Shown here in pieces: positions 10,101-15,657 of a DNA stretch of 17,597 bases. Source of the DNA: JAVBNA01 sp031551875 (GTDB lineage Bacteria; Bacillota; Clostridia; Oscillospirales; Acutalibacteraceae); the NCBI GenBank assembly GCA_031551875.1, contig JAVBNA010000028.1, positions 1-17,597 of the forward strand, given 5' to 3'. Below the pieces are notes generated by a model. It was not told the DNA's origin, ran no database searches, and saw nothing but the letters and a program-made list of their open reading frames with translations. A program made the position numbers and the translations under genes. Position 1 is the stretch's first letter. Every line of letters starts with the position of its first letter.

Positions 10101-10738
10101 ACCGCCTGGCCGTTGACATACAGATAGAATCCCGATTCGACGCCCATAAAGGAAATGATGAATCTTTTTCCGATGTCCTCCGCCGGGATGTTCACGGTCC
10201 GCATATAAGTGCCGACCGGGTTATACGCCGTCGGCGCGGCCGCACCGGTGTTCGCGGGCTGCGCGGCAATTCCGTTTCCGGAGGCCTGCCACGGGTAGTT
10301 TTGGTTGGAGTAAATCGGCCAGTCCACTTCGTCGTTCCAGCCAGCATACTTCATGTTGGTCTGCCAGCTGGACGGGACGGTGATGTCATAATAACTCGCC
10401 GGAATGCTGGTCACTCCATCCACGTTCGGCTTTTCGGACGGTTTGGAGACCCAGTTGAATTTCCATGTGCCGTTGAGGTTAATGACATTGGGGGAATTGT
10501 CCTCGGCCAGCTTGAGGGTCGGGTTTGCCTTGGCCGCCGCAATGTCATTAAACGGAAGGATCATGGTGCGCGCGTCGATCTGTCCCACGCGGACATCACG
10601 CGGCGTTGTCCATTCATCGCCTGTGATCACGGCCGCCTCGGCGCCCAACGCCGGCGCGCTGACCGCCAACAGGACGGTGAGCATGGTGCAGGCAAAAAGA
10701 ATCGCTGCACATTTGCCTAGACATTTTTTCAAGTTCAT
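4169..10738 (-). CDS. secreted multi-domain GH2 beta-galactosidase with dockerin
   Basis: This 2189-residue protein hydrolyses terminal beta-D-galactosides outside the cell. A signal peptide (about 1-35, ending ALGAEA) precedes LacZ-type GH2 domains: sugar-binding (40-280), Ig-like (285-390) and TIM barrel (395-715). The acid/base is Glu543 in YSLGNEAG, matching LacZ WSLGNE; the nucleophile is Glu613 in ITMEYQHSMGN, followed by RRQGGFIWDYVDQS. A Bgal small-chain domain spans about 855-1150 (FFRPETDQNSA, WYGRGPGETYWDRK). Then come two copies of an Ig-like plus NPCBM-like pair (1168-1470 and 1475-1785), two unidentified beta-rich segments, a cohesin-like domain (about 2000-2125) and a type I dockerin (2130-2189) with two calcium loops, DIDLGGDVDVSD and DVNKDGRINVGD. 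The ATG at 10738 follows GGGAGAGAGG and begins the signal peptide; an upstream in-frame TTG at 10792 also has a ribosome binding site but would add 18 charged residues. Galactan, mucin and oligosaccharide are all possible substrates. Confidence 0.95.
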   Translation of the reverse strand: MNLKKCLGKCAAILFACTMLTVLLAVSAPALGAEAAVITGDEWTTPRDVRVGQIDARTMILPFNDIAAAKANPTLKLAEDNSPNVINLNGTWKFNWVSKPSEKPNVDGVTSIPASYYDITVPSSWQTNMKYAGWNDEVDWPIYSNQNYPWQASGNGIAAQPANTGAAAPTAYNPVGTYMRTVNIPAEDIGKRFIISFMGVESGFYLYVNGQAVGYGEDSFTQCEFDITDYLRAGENLITAQVYHYTTGSYLENQDMIYFSGIHRDVYITMQPKVAIFDYNVETTFVNHNYNSGTLELSVDVANTSAAAASNYKVLSYLYDDTGAVVSSVNGLSQTVSPAAGGKATARFTPVVASPKLWSAEHPNLYTLVMVLQDASGNTLQTVSKRVGFREFYVHNAGTTNSTSEMRINGQNIEFYGVNRGEAHPAGGHHVPYADLVKDVTNAKQLNINAFRTSHFPSDPHIYDLADEYGIYIMDEVNVESHNGRTSVTIPEAEKYQSSTNGSDRVFPGNDKRYANAMVDRMTSMVMRDKSHASVLIYSLGNEAGTDKSDSQVEATKGNFNRMIDVIKALDADKLIHYQGWNDNSRVDLVGFMYPANYNQSAPTNARPYITMEYQHSMGNTGGSLAKYTDVFERDARRQGGFIWDYVDQSAYTPIPGSTGELTRDQLYLGFDGSWKQNSGGLNFCANGFVYPDRTWKPECDEVKQFYQDIKFTQTDAQKNAKQVVMVNYNRFKNANEYDIVWSLLEDGKVVDTGTLTDAQTDLAPPQGSIAAGSTKTLTIPYTVPSPIKAGAEYTLLIQYKLKEDALYAKKGYVQGSEQFALPEAVKGEDKSVDFESLPDMTTVNSAAEITITGTTEGKPFSIKFDKTKGLLTEYKANGKNLLSKAPIGSFFRPETDQNSALSGTGWASKGEAYDGWYDQGENMKNVSVTVNMSNPKFTKVNVVAQLQNNSDYAVTYAVYGNGTIVVSAKLTPSSSAPAQLGEYGMWMQVPSEFENMTWYGRGPGETYWDRKGSNTIGVWESTVEAQFFPYTRVQETGNKTDVRWLALTNDDGVGLLAGMNYGEGYSGMPLEAVALHYTPNALSSWRSKARYPWQAQKDADISLRLLTHQKGVGNLDWGSEPVGNVLEKTMLDLFNYSYTLRPLFADSDAMSKSKEIISEPPAAPGLSAIKVNGKNVNGFSQEKLTYDVAMGSATPVPVLTATGASQIQITFTQPTAVPGTGTVHVTYKGITTDYSVNFTVSQPKSEDYLSDIVEMPTITAGNKLFYGNNSNVGNLLFAYSGYAGIYKNVNQNGASLLTGPAASQTIYPKGFAGNAAQIIDFDISGYDATSFSGVAGIDWAMKAGNSSSSIIFEVWAHKDVSQLTSAYYSPATYMNPAAASLGTNYTTAWADGGWTRLGVTSNLRASTTPYTQAFSDLSLTYDDNGTTKSYQAIRLAMNPNGSNSHDQGVWGNPLIKYPPKGVGLDVGIGDPDPEFRGISVGGMAIPGFSADKHEYTIELNSGAAAVPTVSADYDPVLYVTLKQAASLSDTATVTVDNGTPVTYTIHFTKAAAIAGDSAYLSDVVSLPALTTNTSGSNGNLLYAYSGYMGIYKDANINGSALQLRESGRLTTDTDDTVIRSYDKGFAGSAQQIMDIDLSSRNALRFTADVGVDWAQRPDTNSTNANGPAMRFLVYGHKNIGELDSKYYSGMAPTPTGGTIANSGWVLLDQSPIMSNYAFTGSGNAAARKDFYPFDVDMTYVENGVRKSYQAIRLVMDVANGSATRDDGIWASPLVIFADSVETPPVTLNAVSATLNEDGAVANYLVNSDTALPARDYRKLLAVYNSDGTMIGFNALTESTAVGNDDSDISVAAGPNYQNPETLAFMLWDAVTQAPLSGGFTMGADGEVVRLALPTVIGRADNPAISVDVDEDNAIITIKGTGFAPHGLATLTASFANSNQAALLRAAALNVDFASQVLADRFGKFEVSYRTASAAIETLYSLNVSAGGQGIDSPVVKSVSPAGWHTMSASTGETVIVPITIENCTNVAGAMGSIKYDEEYLTFESITARKGYQIVTDDNRFIAVSSDGSGADGTIVLGYVVFTAKKDLLDDVTAYVTFPKADLSVMDADLEEVSGLHIQPVAVTIVGIPPMPGDIDLGGDVDVSDAIMLMQYLSGNRELTARQLKAADVNKDGRINVGDVVIIMQMCLD
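5395..7240 (-). repeat. internal tandem duplication of Ig-like plus NPCBM-like modules
   Basis: Within the beta-galactosidase, two consecutive units share order and motifs. Unit 1 begins near SAIKVNGKNVNGFSQEKLTYDV and continues YLSDIVEMPT, GNLLFAYSGYAGIYKNVNQNG, YPKGFAGNAAQIIDFD and VAGIDWA. Unit 2 begins near ISVGGMAIPGFSADKHEYTI and continues YLSDVVSLPA, GNLLYAYSGYMGIYKDANING, YDKGFAGSAQQIMDID and VGVDWAQ. The similarity is clear at protein level but diverged at DNA level, so the duplication is old. The YLSD opening, KG-x-x-x-A core and GID/GVD step resemble NPCBM carbohydrate-binding modules. Confidence 0.8.
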
Positions 10739-10840
10739 AATTAGCCTCTCTCCCTTAATGAAATTTTTCCTGCCATCGTTTTTTCTTCCCAAAACGAAAC
10801 TCTCCTTTTATGCTTTTCCGGCATCCCTCCTTCATGCAAC

Positions 10841-10852
10841 ACGTTTAAACGT
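10841..10852. promoter_or_regulatory. palindromic putative operator in the beta-galactosidase leader
   Basis: The sequence ACGTTTAAACGT is a perfect 12-bp palindrome flanked by further A/T symmetry (minus strand GAAACGTTTAAACGTGTT). LacI/GalR-family operators often contain AAACGTTT-like half sites around a CG step, so this is a candidate binding site for a sugar-responsive repressor. It lies about 105 bases before the ATG, downstream of the predicted promoter, where bound protein would act as a roadblock. No LacI-family gene is in the window. Confidence 0.4.
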
Positions 10853-10860
10853 TTCACTTT

Positions 10861-10917
10861 TCGCGAAGCGCCCCGGGCTGAAATTTTTTTGATGCTATAA
10901 GTTCGCGATCCCAGCCC
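10861..10917 (-). ncRNA. structured leader segment with interleaved inverted repeats
   Basis: In the predicted minus-strand leader, GGGCTG (10917-10912) can pair with CAGCCC (10880-10875), extendable by G-U pairs. TCGCGAA (10908-10902) can pair with TTCGCGA (10867-10861). The order a-b-a'-b' is interleaved, so the helices form either a pseudoknot or two mutually exclusive hairpins. Linkers are 3, 21 (A-rich) and 7 bases. It matches no riboswitch class I know. Confidence 0.35.
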
Positions 10918-10978
10918 TTCATAATCAATACAAAAACATGAATTTGACATACGGTTTCTTGTGGATAATTATAGTACG

Positions 10979-11007
10979 ATTATAGCACGGCGCACCTGGA
11001 AATACAA
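10979..11007 (-). promoter_or_regulatory. putative promoter of the beta-galactosidase gene
   Basis: On the minus strand a perfect TATAAT (10984-10979) is preceded by TGC (extended -10), with TTGTAT (11007-11002) as -35 at 17-base spacing. A second TATAAT lies 11 bases further on (10973-10968) without a good -35. Transcription from here gives a leader of about 235 bases, unusually long for a single gene. Confidence 0.55.
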
Positions 11008-11141
11008 TTAGGAAATGCACCACAACAAACCTCTCAAAATCGTGCACAATTATCAATTTGAAGGGCATTCTGGTTTGCTTCTCCATGAGCGTGAGAATAT
11101 TTTCCATGTCCAGGTTCTTTGTAAAAAATACGTAATACCGA

Positions 11142-11170
11142 TTGCTTTTTGTTTTGTCTTCCTATAAAAT
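11142..11170 (+). promoter_or_regulatory. putative promoter ahead of the gene remnant and hybrid kinase
   Basis: TTGCTT (11142-11147) and TAAAAT (11165-11170) are separated by 17 bases. The promoter lies about 40 bases before the broken small gene at 11210 and about 200 before the kinase ATG. I see no other convincing promoter nearer the kinase, so the kinase may depend on this one. Confidence 0.4.
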
Positions 11171-11209
11171 AATGGTGAAAGAAACTCGTTCTTAAAGGAG
11201 AGCTGGTCA

Positions 11210-11300
11210 ATGACGGGAACTTTTGGCTTTTCCTATGTGGGCCTCCTCTTTTTTACTCATGCTGATCGTGCCCAATAAAGATCTAAAGAAATCTATATAG
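11210..11300 (+). pseudogene. frameshifted, truncated remnant of a small membrane protein gene
   Basis: AAAGGAGAG upstream leads to an ATG at 11210 that opens MTGTFGFSYVGLL. This strongly resembles the N-terminus of a family of small Firmicutes integral membrane proteins of unknown function that begin roughly TFGFSYVGLIFLLMLFIPN. The frame as read stops at 11278. Removing one T from the T6 run at 11249-11254 restores LLFLLMLIVPNK, which matches the family, but that frame also stops, at 11298-11300 (KDLKKSI). So there is a frameshift plus loss of the rest of the gene. It lies between a promoter and the hybrid kinase. The family match rests on memory of the motif, not on a search. Confidence 0.55.
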
Positions 11301-11371
11301 CCGAACCGCTTGAAAGACAAGGCAGGATTTTTAAGACTATTCAGTTTGACTACAGTTTATGAGGTGGGACT

Positions 11372-14218
11372 ATGAAGGATAACAAGCCCAAAACCCGCAA
11401 AAGCATTACATTCAGCATCATACTAACCGTCGCGGTCTCTTTCTGCATTTTTGCCGGGCTGCTCTCTTATATCAGCTATATGAATTATGAGGATTTATAC
11501 TACAGCTACAGCAACGACGTGTGCCTGACAAACAACCGGCAGTCCTCTCTCATGATCGACGGCGACCTGGTGGAAAAATTTGCCACCACGCTGACCGTCG
11601 ACGGTGAATACATTGAGTTTTGCGACAAGCTCAACGAGCTGCAAAAGAGCATCAATGTCCGTTATTTTTATATTATGACCGAGAATGAGGATCCGGACAC
11701 GCTGACCTATATCTATGACACTGACGCCGAACGGGAGGGCAGGCACGCCCTTGGAGACACCGACCTCACAAGTGAGTATGAGGGCTGTGCGGACGTTCTG
11801 GCCTCCGGCAAGCCCTTTGACACCGCGAAGTATTATAAGGGAGACTATGGGGAGCTGTACTACTCCTATTCCCCGATCCGGAACTCGGCCGGCAAGGTCG
11901 TCGCGTTTGTGGGCACGGATTTTGACGTAAGCCCCATGCGCGCCGCGCTCGACACATACCGCAACAAGGTGATCGGCACCCTTTTGGTCATGCTCTCCCT
12001 GTTTATCCTTGTGATTATCCTCAGCCTGAGGAACATCATCACAAAGCCCCTGCGTGTTATAATTCAAAACGCCCAGCAGCTTATACAGGGGGATCTGCGC
12101 CTTGAGCATACAGACATTAAAACGGGAGACAACGAGATCGGCCTGCTGTCCGAAGCGTTTTATTCCGTGTCGAAGAGCATCGCCCGCCTGATCGCCGATT
12201 CGGACCGGACTCTGGCCAACGCCCGCGAAGGGCGGCTGAATGAGCGCGCCGACCTGACCGGGCACCAGGGCGACTATCGGAAAATCATCAGCGGCGCCAA
12301 TCAGACCATCGAAACCGTGGGCCGTCATTTTGACTCGGTGCTGGAGGCAATCGCCTTTTTCACCGCCGATCACGAGGTCGTTTTTAAAAACCGCGCGATG
12401 AAGGAGTTCACATCCCTGTATCCCTGGGGCGGCGATGAGGGTCTTTTCGACAGGATCATTTCCTTTGACGGCGGGCGTGTGACCTTTGACGAAGAAAGCA
12501 TACTGGAACTGAAAACCGCAGAGGGCGAAAGCCGCACCTATACGCTCTCTCTGCACGAAAGCTCGACCGATGGAAAAACGACCTGTATTATGATGGTTTT
12601 GACCGACATCACCGCGCTGATGCAGGCCAAGTATGACGCGGAGAACGCAAGCCGGGCCAAGGGCGACTTCCTCGCCCGGATGAGCCACGAGATCCGCACC
12701 CCCATGAACGCCATCATCGGCATGACCGAGATTGGGCAGAACACAGGGGAGCTCTCCAAAACGAAGTATTGTCTGAATAAAATCGGCAATGCGTCCAAGC
12801 ACCTGCTGAGCCTGATCAATGACATCCTGGATATGTCCAAAATCGAAGCCAACAAGCTCACCCTGATCAAAGAACCCTTCCACTTTGAGCGCATGCTTGA
12901 AAACGTCTGCAATGTGATCACGGTGAAGTCGGAGGAAAAAAAGATTAACCTGTTTGTCGATGTGGATGCGGAAATTCCCAATGAAGTGATCAGCGACGAA
13001 CTCCGACTGGCGCAGGTTCTCACCAATCTTTTGTCAAACGCGGTCAAGTTCACGCCCGATCACGGCAACATCCATCTAAACATCACACGGGTGTCAGGGG
13101 ACAAAAAGGAAAGCACGATCCTTGTGGAGGTGCTCGACACCGGCATCGGAATCTCACCTGAGCAAAAGGCCCGGCTGTTTGATTCCTTTGAGCAGGCCGA
13201 GGGCAACACCGCGCGCCGGTTCGGCGGCACGGGACTGGGGCTCCCGATCTCCAAACGAATCGTCGAAATGCTGGGCGGGACGCTCGATGTCGAAAGCACG
13301 CCCGGAGCGGGCAGCCGCTTTTTCTTCACCATTATCATCCAGCACGCTTCGGAGAGCCGCAAAAGAATTTATGACCAATCCCTGTACACTGATTTGCACA
13401 TATTGGTCATCGACGACGACCCGGCCATTCTCGAGTATTTTGAGCGGGTTCTGTCCTCCTTCCATATCAAGTGCGACCTGGCGAGGAACGGAGAGGACGC
13501 GGTCGAGCTGGTCAAAGCTGCGGCCGGGGAAAAGCATCCCTATGACATTATCTTTGTGGACTATTTGATGGAAGGGCTGGACGGCATTGAAACCGCGCGC
13601 CAGATCAAAGCGGTGACCGGCGCAAGCGAAAATGTCATCATGATTTCCATCTCGGACTGGAACATGATCGAGGATGATGCCAGGGAAATCGGTATCGAGC
13701 GTTTTATTCAGAAGCCGCTTTTTCAGTCCGCCATCTTTAACACCATTCACGAGATTGTCCTCACGGGGGACGACCTGAAAACGCCGGAGGCCGAACCTCC
13801 CTCCTCCGCGCTCAGCTTCAGCGGATGCCGTCTGCTTCTCGCCGAAGACATTGAAATTAACCGGGAAATTGTGACGACCCTGCTTGAGGACACAAAAATC
13901 GCGATCGACTGCGCGGAAAACGGGCAGGTAGCCGTGGCCCTGTTCAGCGAAAACCAGAACCGCTATGATATGATCCTGATGGACATCCAGATGCCGCTCA
14001 TGGACGGGCTGGAGGCAACCCGGCGCATCCGCGCGCTGGGCACCGCGCAGGCTCTCAAAATTCCCATTGTCGCTATGACCGCTAACGCCTTTAAGGAGGA
14101 TGTCGACGCCTGCAAGACCGCCGGGATGAACGACCATATCAGCAAGCCGATCAACATCGAGCAGCTGACCGGAAAAATCGCATACTATCTGAGAGGAAAA
14201 GAGGATCCGCATTTATAG
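11372..14218 (+). CDS. membrane-bound hybrid sensor histidine kinase with two receiver domains
   Basis: This 948-residue signalling protein autophosphorylates on His and passes phosphate to its own Asp residues. Order: TM1 (12-37), an extracellular PDC/Cache-like sensor (about 40-195, with YYSYSPIRNSAGKVVAFVGT), TM2 (198-220), HAMP (218-272), a second HAMP-like segment (273-312), PAS-like (about 312-420), HisKA with His439 in MSHEIRTPMNAI, HATPase (540-660; N-box NLLSNAVKF, DTGIGI, FGGTGLGLPISK), REC1 (675-795; Asp730 in FVDYLM, Lys in QKPL) and REC2 (820-940; Asp871 in LMDIQMP, Lys in SKPI). The ATG is preceded by GAGGTGG at close spacing. All catalytic motifs look intact. No HPt domain or DNA-binding output is present, so a separate phosphotransfer partner and regulator are needed. 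It diverges from the beta-galactosidase; a regulatory link is only a guess. Confidence 0.95.
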   Translation: MKDNKPKTRKSITFSIILTVAVSFCIFAGLLSYISYMNYEDLYYSYSNDVCLTNNRQSSLMIDGDLVEKFATTLTVDGEYIEFCDKLNELQKSINVRYFYIMTENEDPDTLTYIYDTDAEREGRHALGDTDLTSEYEGCADVLASGKPFDTAKYYKGDYGELYYSYSPIRNSAGKVVAFVGTDFDVSPMRAALDTYRNKVIGTLLVMLSLFILVIILSLRNIITKPLRVIIQNAQQLIQGDLRLEHTDIKTGDNEIGLLSEAFYSVSKSIARLIADSDRTLANAREGRLNERADLTGHQGDYRKIISGANQTIETVGRHFDSVLEAIAFFTADHEVVFKNRAMKEFTSLYPWGGDEGLFDRIISFDGGRVTFDEESILELKTAEGESRTYTLSLHESSTDGKTTCIMMVLTDITALMQAKYDAENASRAKGDFLARMSHEIRTPMNAIIGMTEIGQNTGELSKTKYCLNKIGNASKHLLSLINDILDMSKIEANKLTLIKEPFHFERMLENVCNVITVKSEEKKINLFVDVDAEIPNEVISDELRLAQVLTNLLSNAVKFTPDHGNIHLNITRVSGDKKESTILVEVLDTGIGISPEQKARLFDSFEQAEGNTARRFGGTGLGLPISKRIVEMLGGTLDVESTPGAGSRFFFTIIIQHASESRKRIYDQSLYTDLHILVIDDDPAILEYFERVLSSFHIKCDLARNGEDAVELVKAAAGEKHPYDIIFVDYLMEGLDGIETARQIKAVTGASENVIMISISDWNMIEDDAREIGIERFIQKPLFQSAIFNTIHEIVLTGDDLKTPEAEPPSSALSFSGCRLLLAEDIEINREIVTTLLEDTKIAIDCAENGQVAVALFSENQNRYDMILMDIQMPLMDGLEATRRIRALGTAQALKIPIVAMTANAFKEDVDACKTAGMNDHISKPINIEQLTGKIAYYLRGKEDPHL

Positions 14219-14228
14219 TTGAACCTCA

Positions 14229-14289
14229 CAGCAGAAGCCCCGCATCGCCCGAAAACGGGCGATGCGGGGCTTCTGCTGTTTTTATTTTT
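14229..14289 (+). terminator. very strong intrinsic terminator of the hybrid kinase gene
   Basis: A perfect 23-bp stem (14229-14251 with 14256-14278), closed by an AAAA loop, is followed by TTTTTATTTTT. The T-tract overlaps the stop codon of the convergent SDR gene (14282-14284). On the minus strand no T-run follows, so the SDR gene has no obvious terminator apart from the same hairpin without its U-tract. Confidence 0.95.
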
Positions 14290-15280
14290 CGCCGGGTTGT
14301 GTGGTTTCCGTCAGCTCCCGGCACCGGCGCAGCGTCTGCTCCAGCGCCTCCTCAAGACTGCTCTCTTCAACGCCCAGAAAATCAGAGGCAATCCGCCGGT
14401 CAATGAACGCCTCGGCGCCGCGGAAGGGAATCATCCCCACCGGGTCAAGACCGCCCTCGCGGTTGCCCGCGGCCAGCTCTGCCTCCCGCTGCTTCATCCT
14501 GGCCTGGAAGGCGCGGGGCGCCAGCGGCTTGATCTTCTTTTCAGGGGTTTGCTGCAGCGTATGTATCATGCGCACCAAATCAGTCCACTGTACGTTGTGG
14601 CCGCCCACGGGATAGGCTCTCCCGCCGCGTCCCCGCTCCAGTGCGCCCGCCATGGCCTGCGCCGCCTGCCGGACGGTCACGAGCGCCGTGCCGCCCTTGT
14701 ATACAAAGGTTCTTTTTTCATCCTCCTGCACCTCCCGCACAAAGGGAAGCAGCACCGGCTCTGACCAGCGCCCCCCGCCCACCACGGGCGGAAGCTCTGC
14801 GACCGACACCTGCATGGCGCTGTCGGAAAAGGCGAGCGCCAGATTCTCCTGCTCCACGCATCCTTTTATGTAGGGATGGGTTTCCAGATCCATTTCCGGC
14901 CAAATCCGGACAAAATACGCATAGTAGGAGCCGGCCAGCGCCGCCCGCCTGACCCCGCACGCCTGCGCCGCAGCCAGCAGCCTCCGAAGGGGCGCAATGT
15001 CCGCTTTGGCATAGGCCTCCAAGGCCGGCGCGGGGCTGGAAAAGCCCTCGTTGAAGCCCGCCGCGATCACAAGCCCTTCACAGCCTGTCATCCAATGGGC
15101 AAGCTGCTGTTCGGTCAGCGCACCGTAGTCGCCTTCGCGCAGTGTCATCCCCTTGGGCAGCGTGATGCCCCTGGGCAGGGGCGCCCGCGCAATCGCCGAC
15201 ACCTCATGCCCGCGCGCGCACAGAACCCGTGCCGTTTCGAGGCCGATCTGCCCCGTCCCGCCAATTAAAAATACCCGCAT
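14282..15280 (-). CDS. NAD(P)-dependent epimerase/dehydratase-like (extended SDR) protein
   Basis: This 332-residue cytoplasmic protein has an N-terminal Rossmann fold. The motif GGTGQIG (7-13) is the G-x-x-G-x-x-G dinucleotide loop of extended and atypical short-chain dehydrogenases, and VIAAGF (71-76) and ALAGSYYAY (115-122) fall where the NAD-contact strand and active-site strand are expected. The catalytic pair looks atypical: the nearest candidate is Tyr137-Ile-Lys139 (HPYIKG) rather than Y-x-x-x-K, so it may be a binding or reductase-like member rather than a classical epimerase. The C-terminal half (PVGGHNVQWTDLVRMIHTL) is typical of the substrate domain. GGAGGGAG lies before the ATG. 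It is the second gene after a 43-codon gene, 18 bases downstream of its stop. Substrate unknown. Confidence 0.85.
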   Translation of the reverse strand: MRVFLIGGTGQIGLETARVLCARGHEVSAIARAPLPRGITLPKGMTLREGDYGALTEQQLAHWMTGCEGLVIAAGFNEGFSSPAPALEAYAKADIAPLRRLLAAAQACGVRRAALAGSYYAYFVRIWPEMDLETHPYIKGCVEQENLALAFSDSAMQVSVAELPPVVGGGRWSEPVLLPFVREVQEDEKRTFVYKGGTALVTVRQAAQAMAGALERGRGGRAYPVGGHNVQWTDLVRMIHTLQQTPEKKIKPLAPRAFQARMKQREAELAAGNREGGLDPVGMIPFRGAEAFIDRRIASDFLGVEESSLEEALEQTLRRCRELTETTQPGEK

Positions 15281-15298
15281 TGTCCCGCTCCCTCCGTT

Positions 15299-15430
15299 TT
15301 ACCACTGAATGACCGAAGCGAACACGCTCAAAAAGAGCAACGCAGCGCACACAAGCGCCACGATACGAACAAAAAGGGTTCTTTTGTCTGCCTTTTTTCT
15401 GGTTTTTCCGGAATTGTCAATTTTTTTCAC
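15299..15430 (-). CDS. 43-residue single-pass membrane protein (Prli42/DUF4044-like)
   Basis: A GTG start at 15430 is preceded by AGGCGGTGA (15445-15437), one base from a perfect Shine-Dalgarno, at 6-base spacing. The product has a very basic N-terminus (about residues 1-22: MKKIDNSGKTRKKADKR) and one hydrophobic helix (about 20-41, VRIVALVCAALLFLSVFASV), ending QW. This shape resembles the tiny Prli42/DUF4044-type membrane peptides of Firmicutes that anchor stressosome components, but at this length similarity is weak evidence. A good promoter (15492-15520) lies upstream and the SDR gene follows by 18 bases, so both are probably cotranscribed. Coding is supported by the ribosome binding site, the sharp basic/hydrophobic split and the promoter. 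Confidence 0.7.
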   Translation of the reverse strand: MKKIDNSGKTRKKADKRTLFVRIVALVCAALLFLSVFASVIQW

Positions 15431-15491
15431 AAAAATTCACCGCCTGTCTGCCCCTTTCGGAGCCATTCACAAAAAGTTTCCGCATGTATTT

Positions 15492-15520
15492 AGTATACTC
15501 GATTGTCTCCTAAAAATCAA
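15492..15520 (-). promoter_or_regulatory. putative promoter of the small membrane protein-SDR operon
   Basis: On the minus strand TTGATT (15520-15515) and TATACT (15497-15492) are spaced by 17 bases. Transcription would start about 55 bases before the GTG at 15430. It diverges from the promoter at 15623; about 100 AT-rich bases between them hold nothing I can identify. Confidence 0.65.
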
Positions 15521-15622
15521 CATATATGTCAATCCTGCCATAAAATCCGCAAGATGTTCTTTTGAAATGAATTAAAAAAACTGCATTCATACATATCCTT
15601 GCGCATTAGCGGGAAAACTGTC

Positions 15623-15651
15623 TTGACAAAAAGTGATTTGCCGATTATAAT
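15623..15651 (+). promoter_or_regulatory. consensus sigma-A promoter of the phosphoglycosyl transferase gene
   Basis: TTGACA (15623-15628), a 17-base spacer and TATAAT (15646-15651) match the vegetative consensus at all twelve positions. A perfect housekeeping promoter usually means high expression or tight control by something downstream, which makes the following leader worth attention. Confidence 0.85.
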
Positions 15652-15657
15652 CAAATA

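Noticed and set aside
10741..10833. Upstream frame MPEKHKRRVSFWEEK just before the glycosidase
   Set aside because: Its AGGAGG is only about one base from the ATG, too close for initiation, so I do not call it a leader peptide.
10925..11107. 60-codon minus-strand frame in the glycosidase promoter region
   Set aside because: It overlaps the predicted -10 and -35 boxes, has no ribosome binding site and no recognisable motif.
11495..12883. 462-codon minus-strand frame opposite the hybrid kinase
   Set aside because: Antisense to intact HAMP, PAS and HisKA coding; no domain or ribosome binding site seen.
13154..14212. 352-codon minus-strand frame opposite the kinase receiver domains
   Set aside because: A shadow of the receiver domains; third-position GC bias explains its openness.
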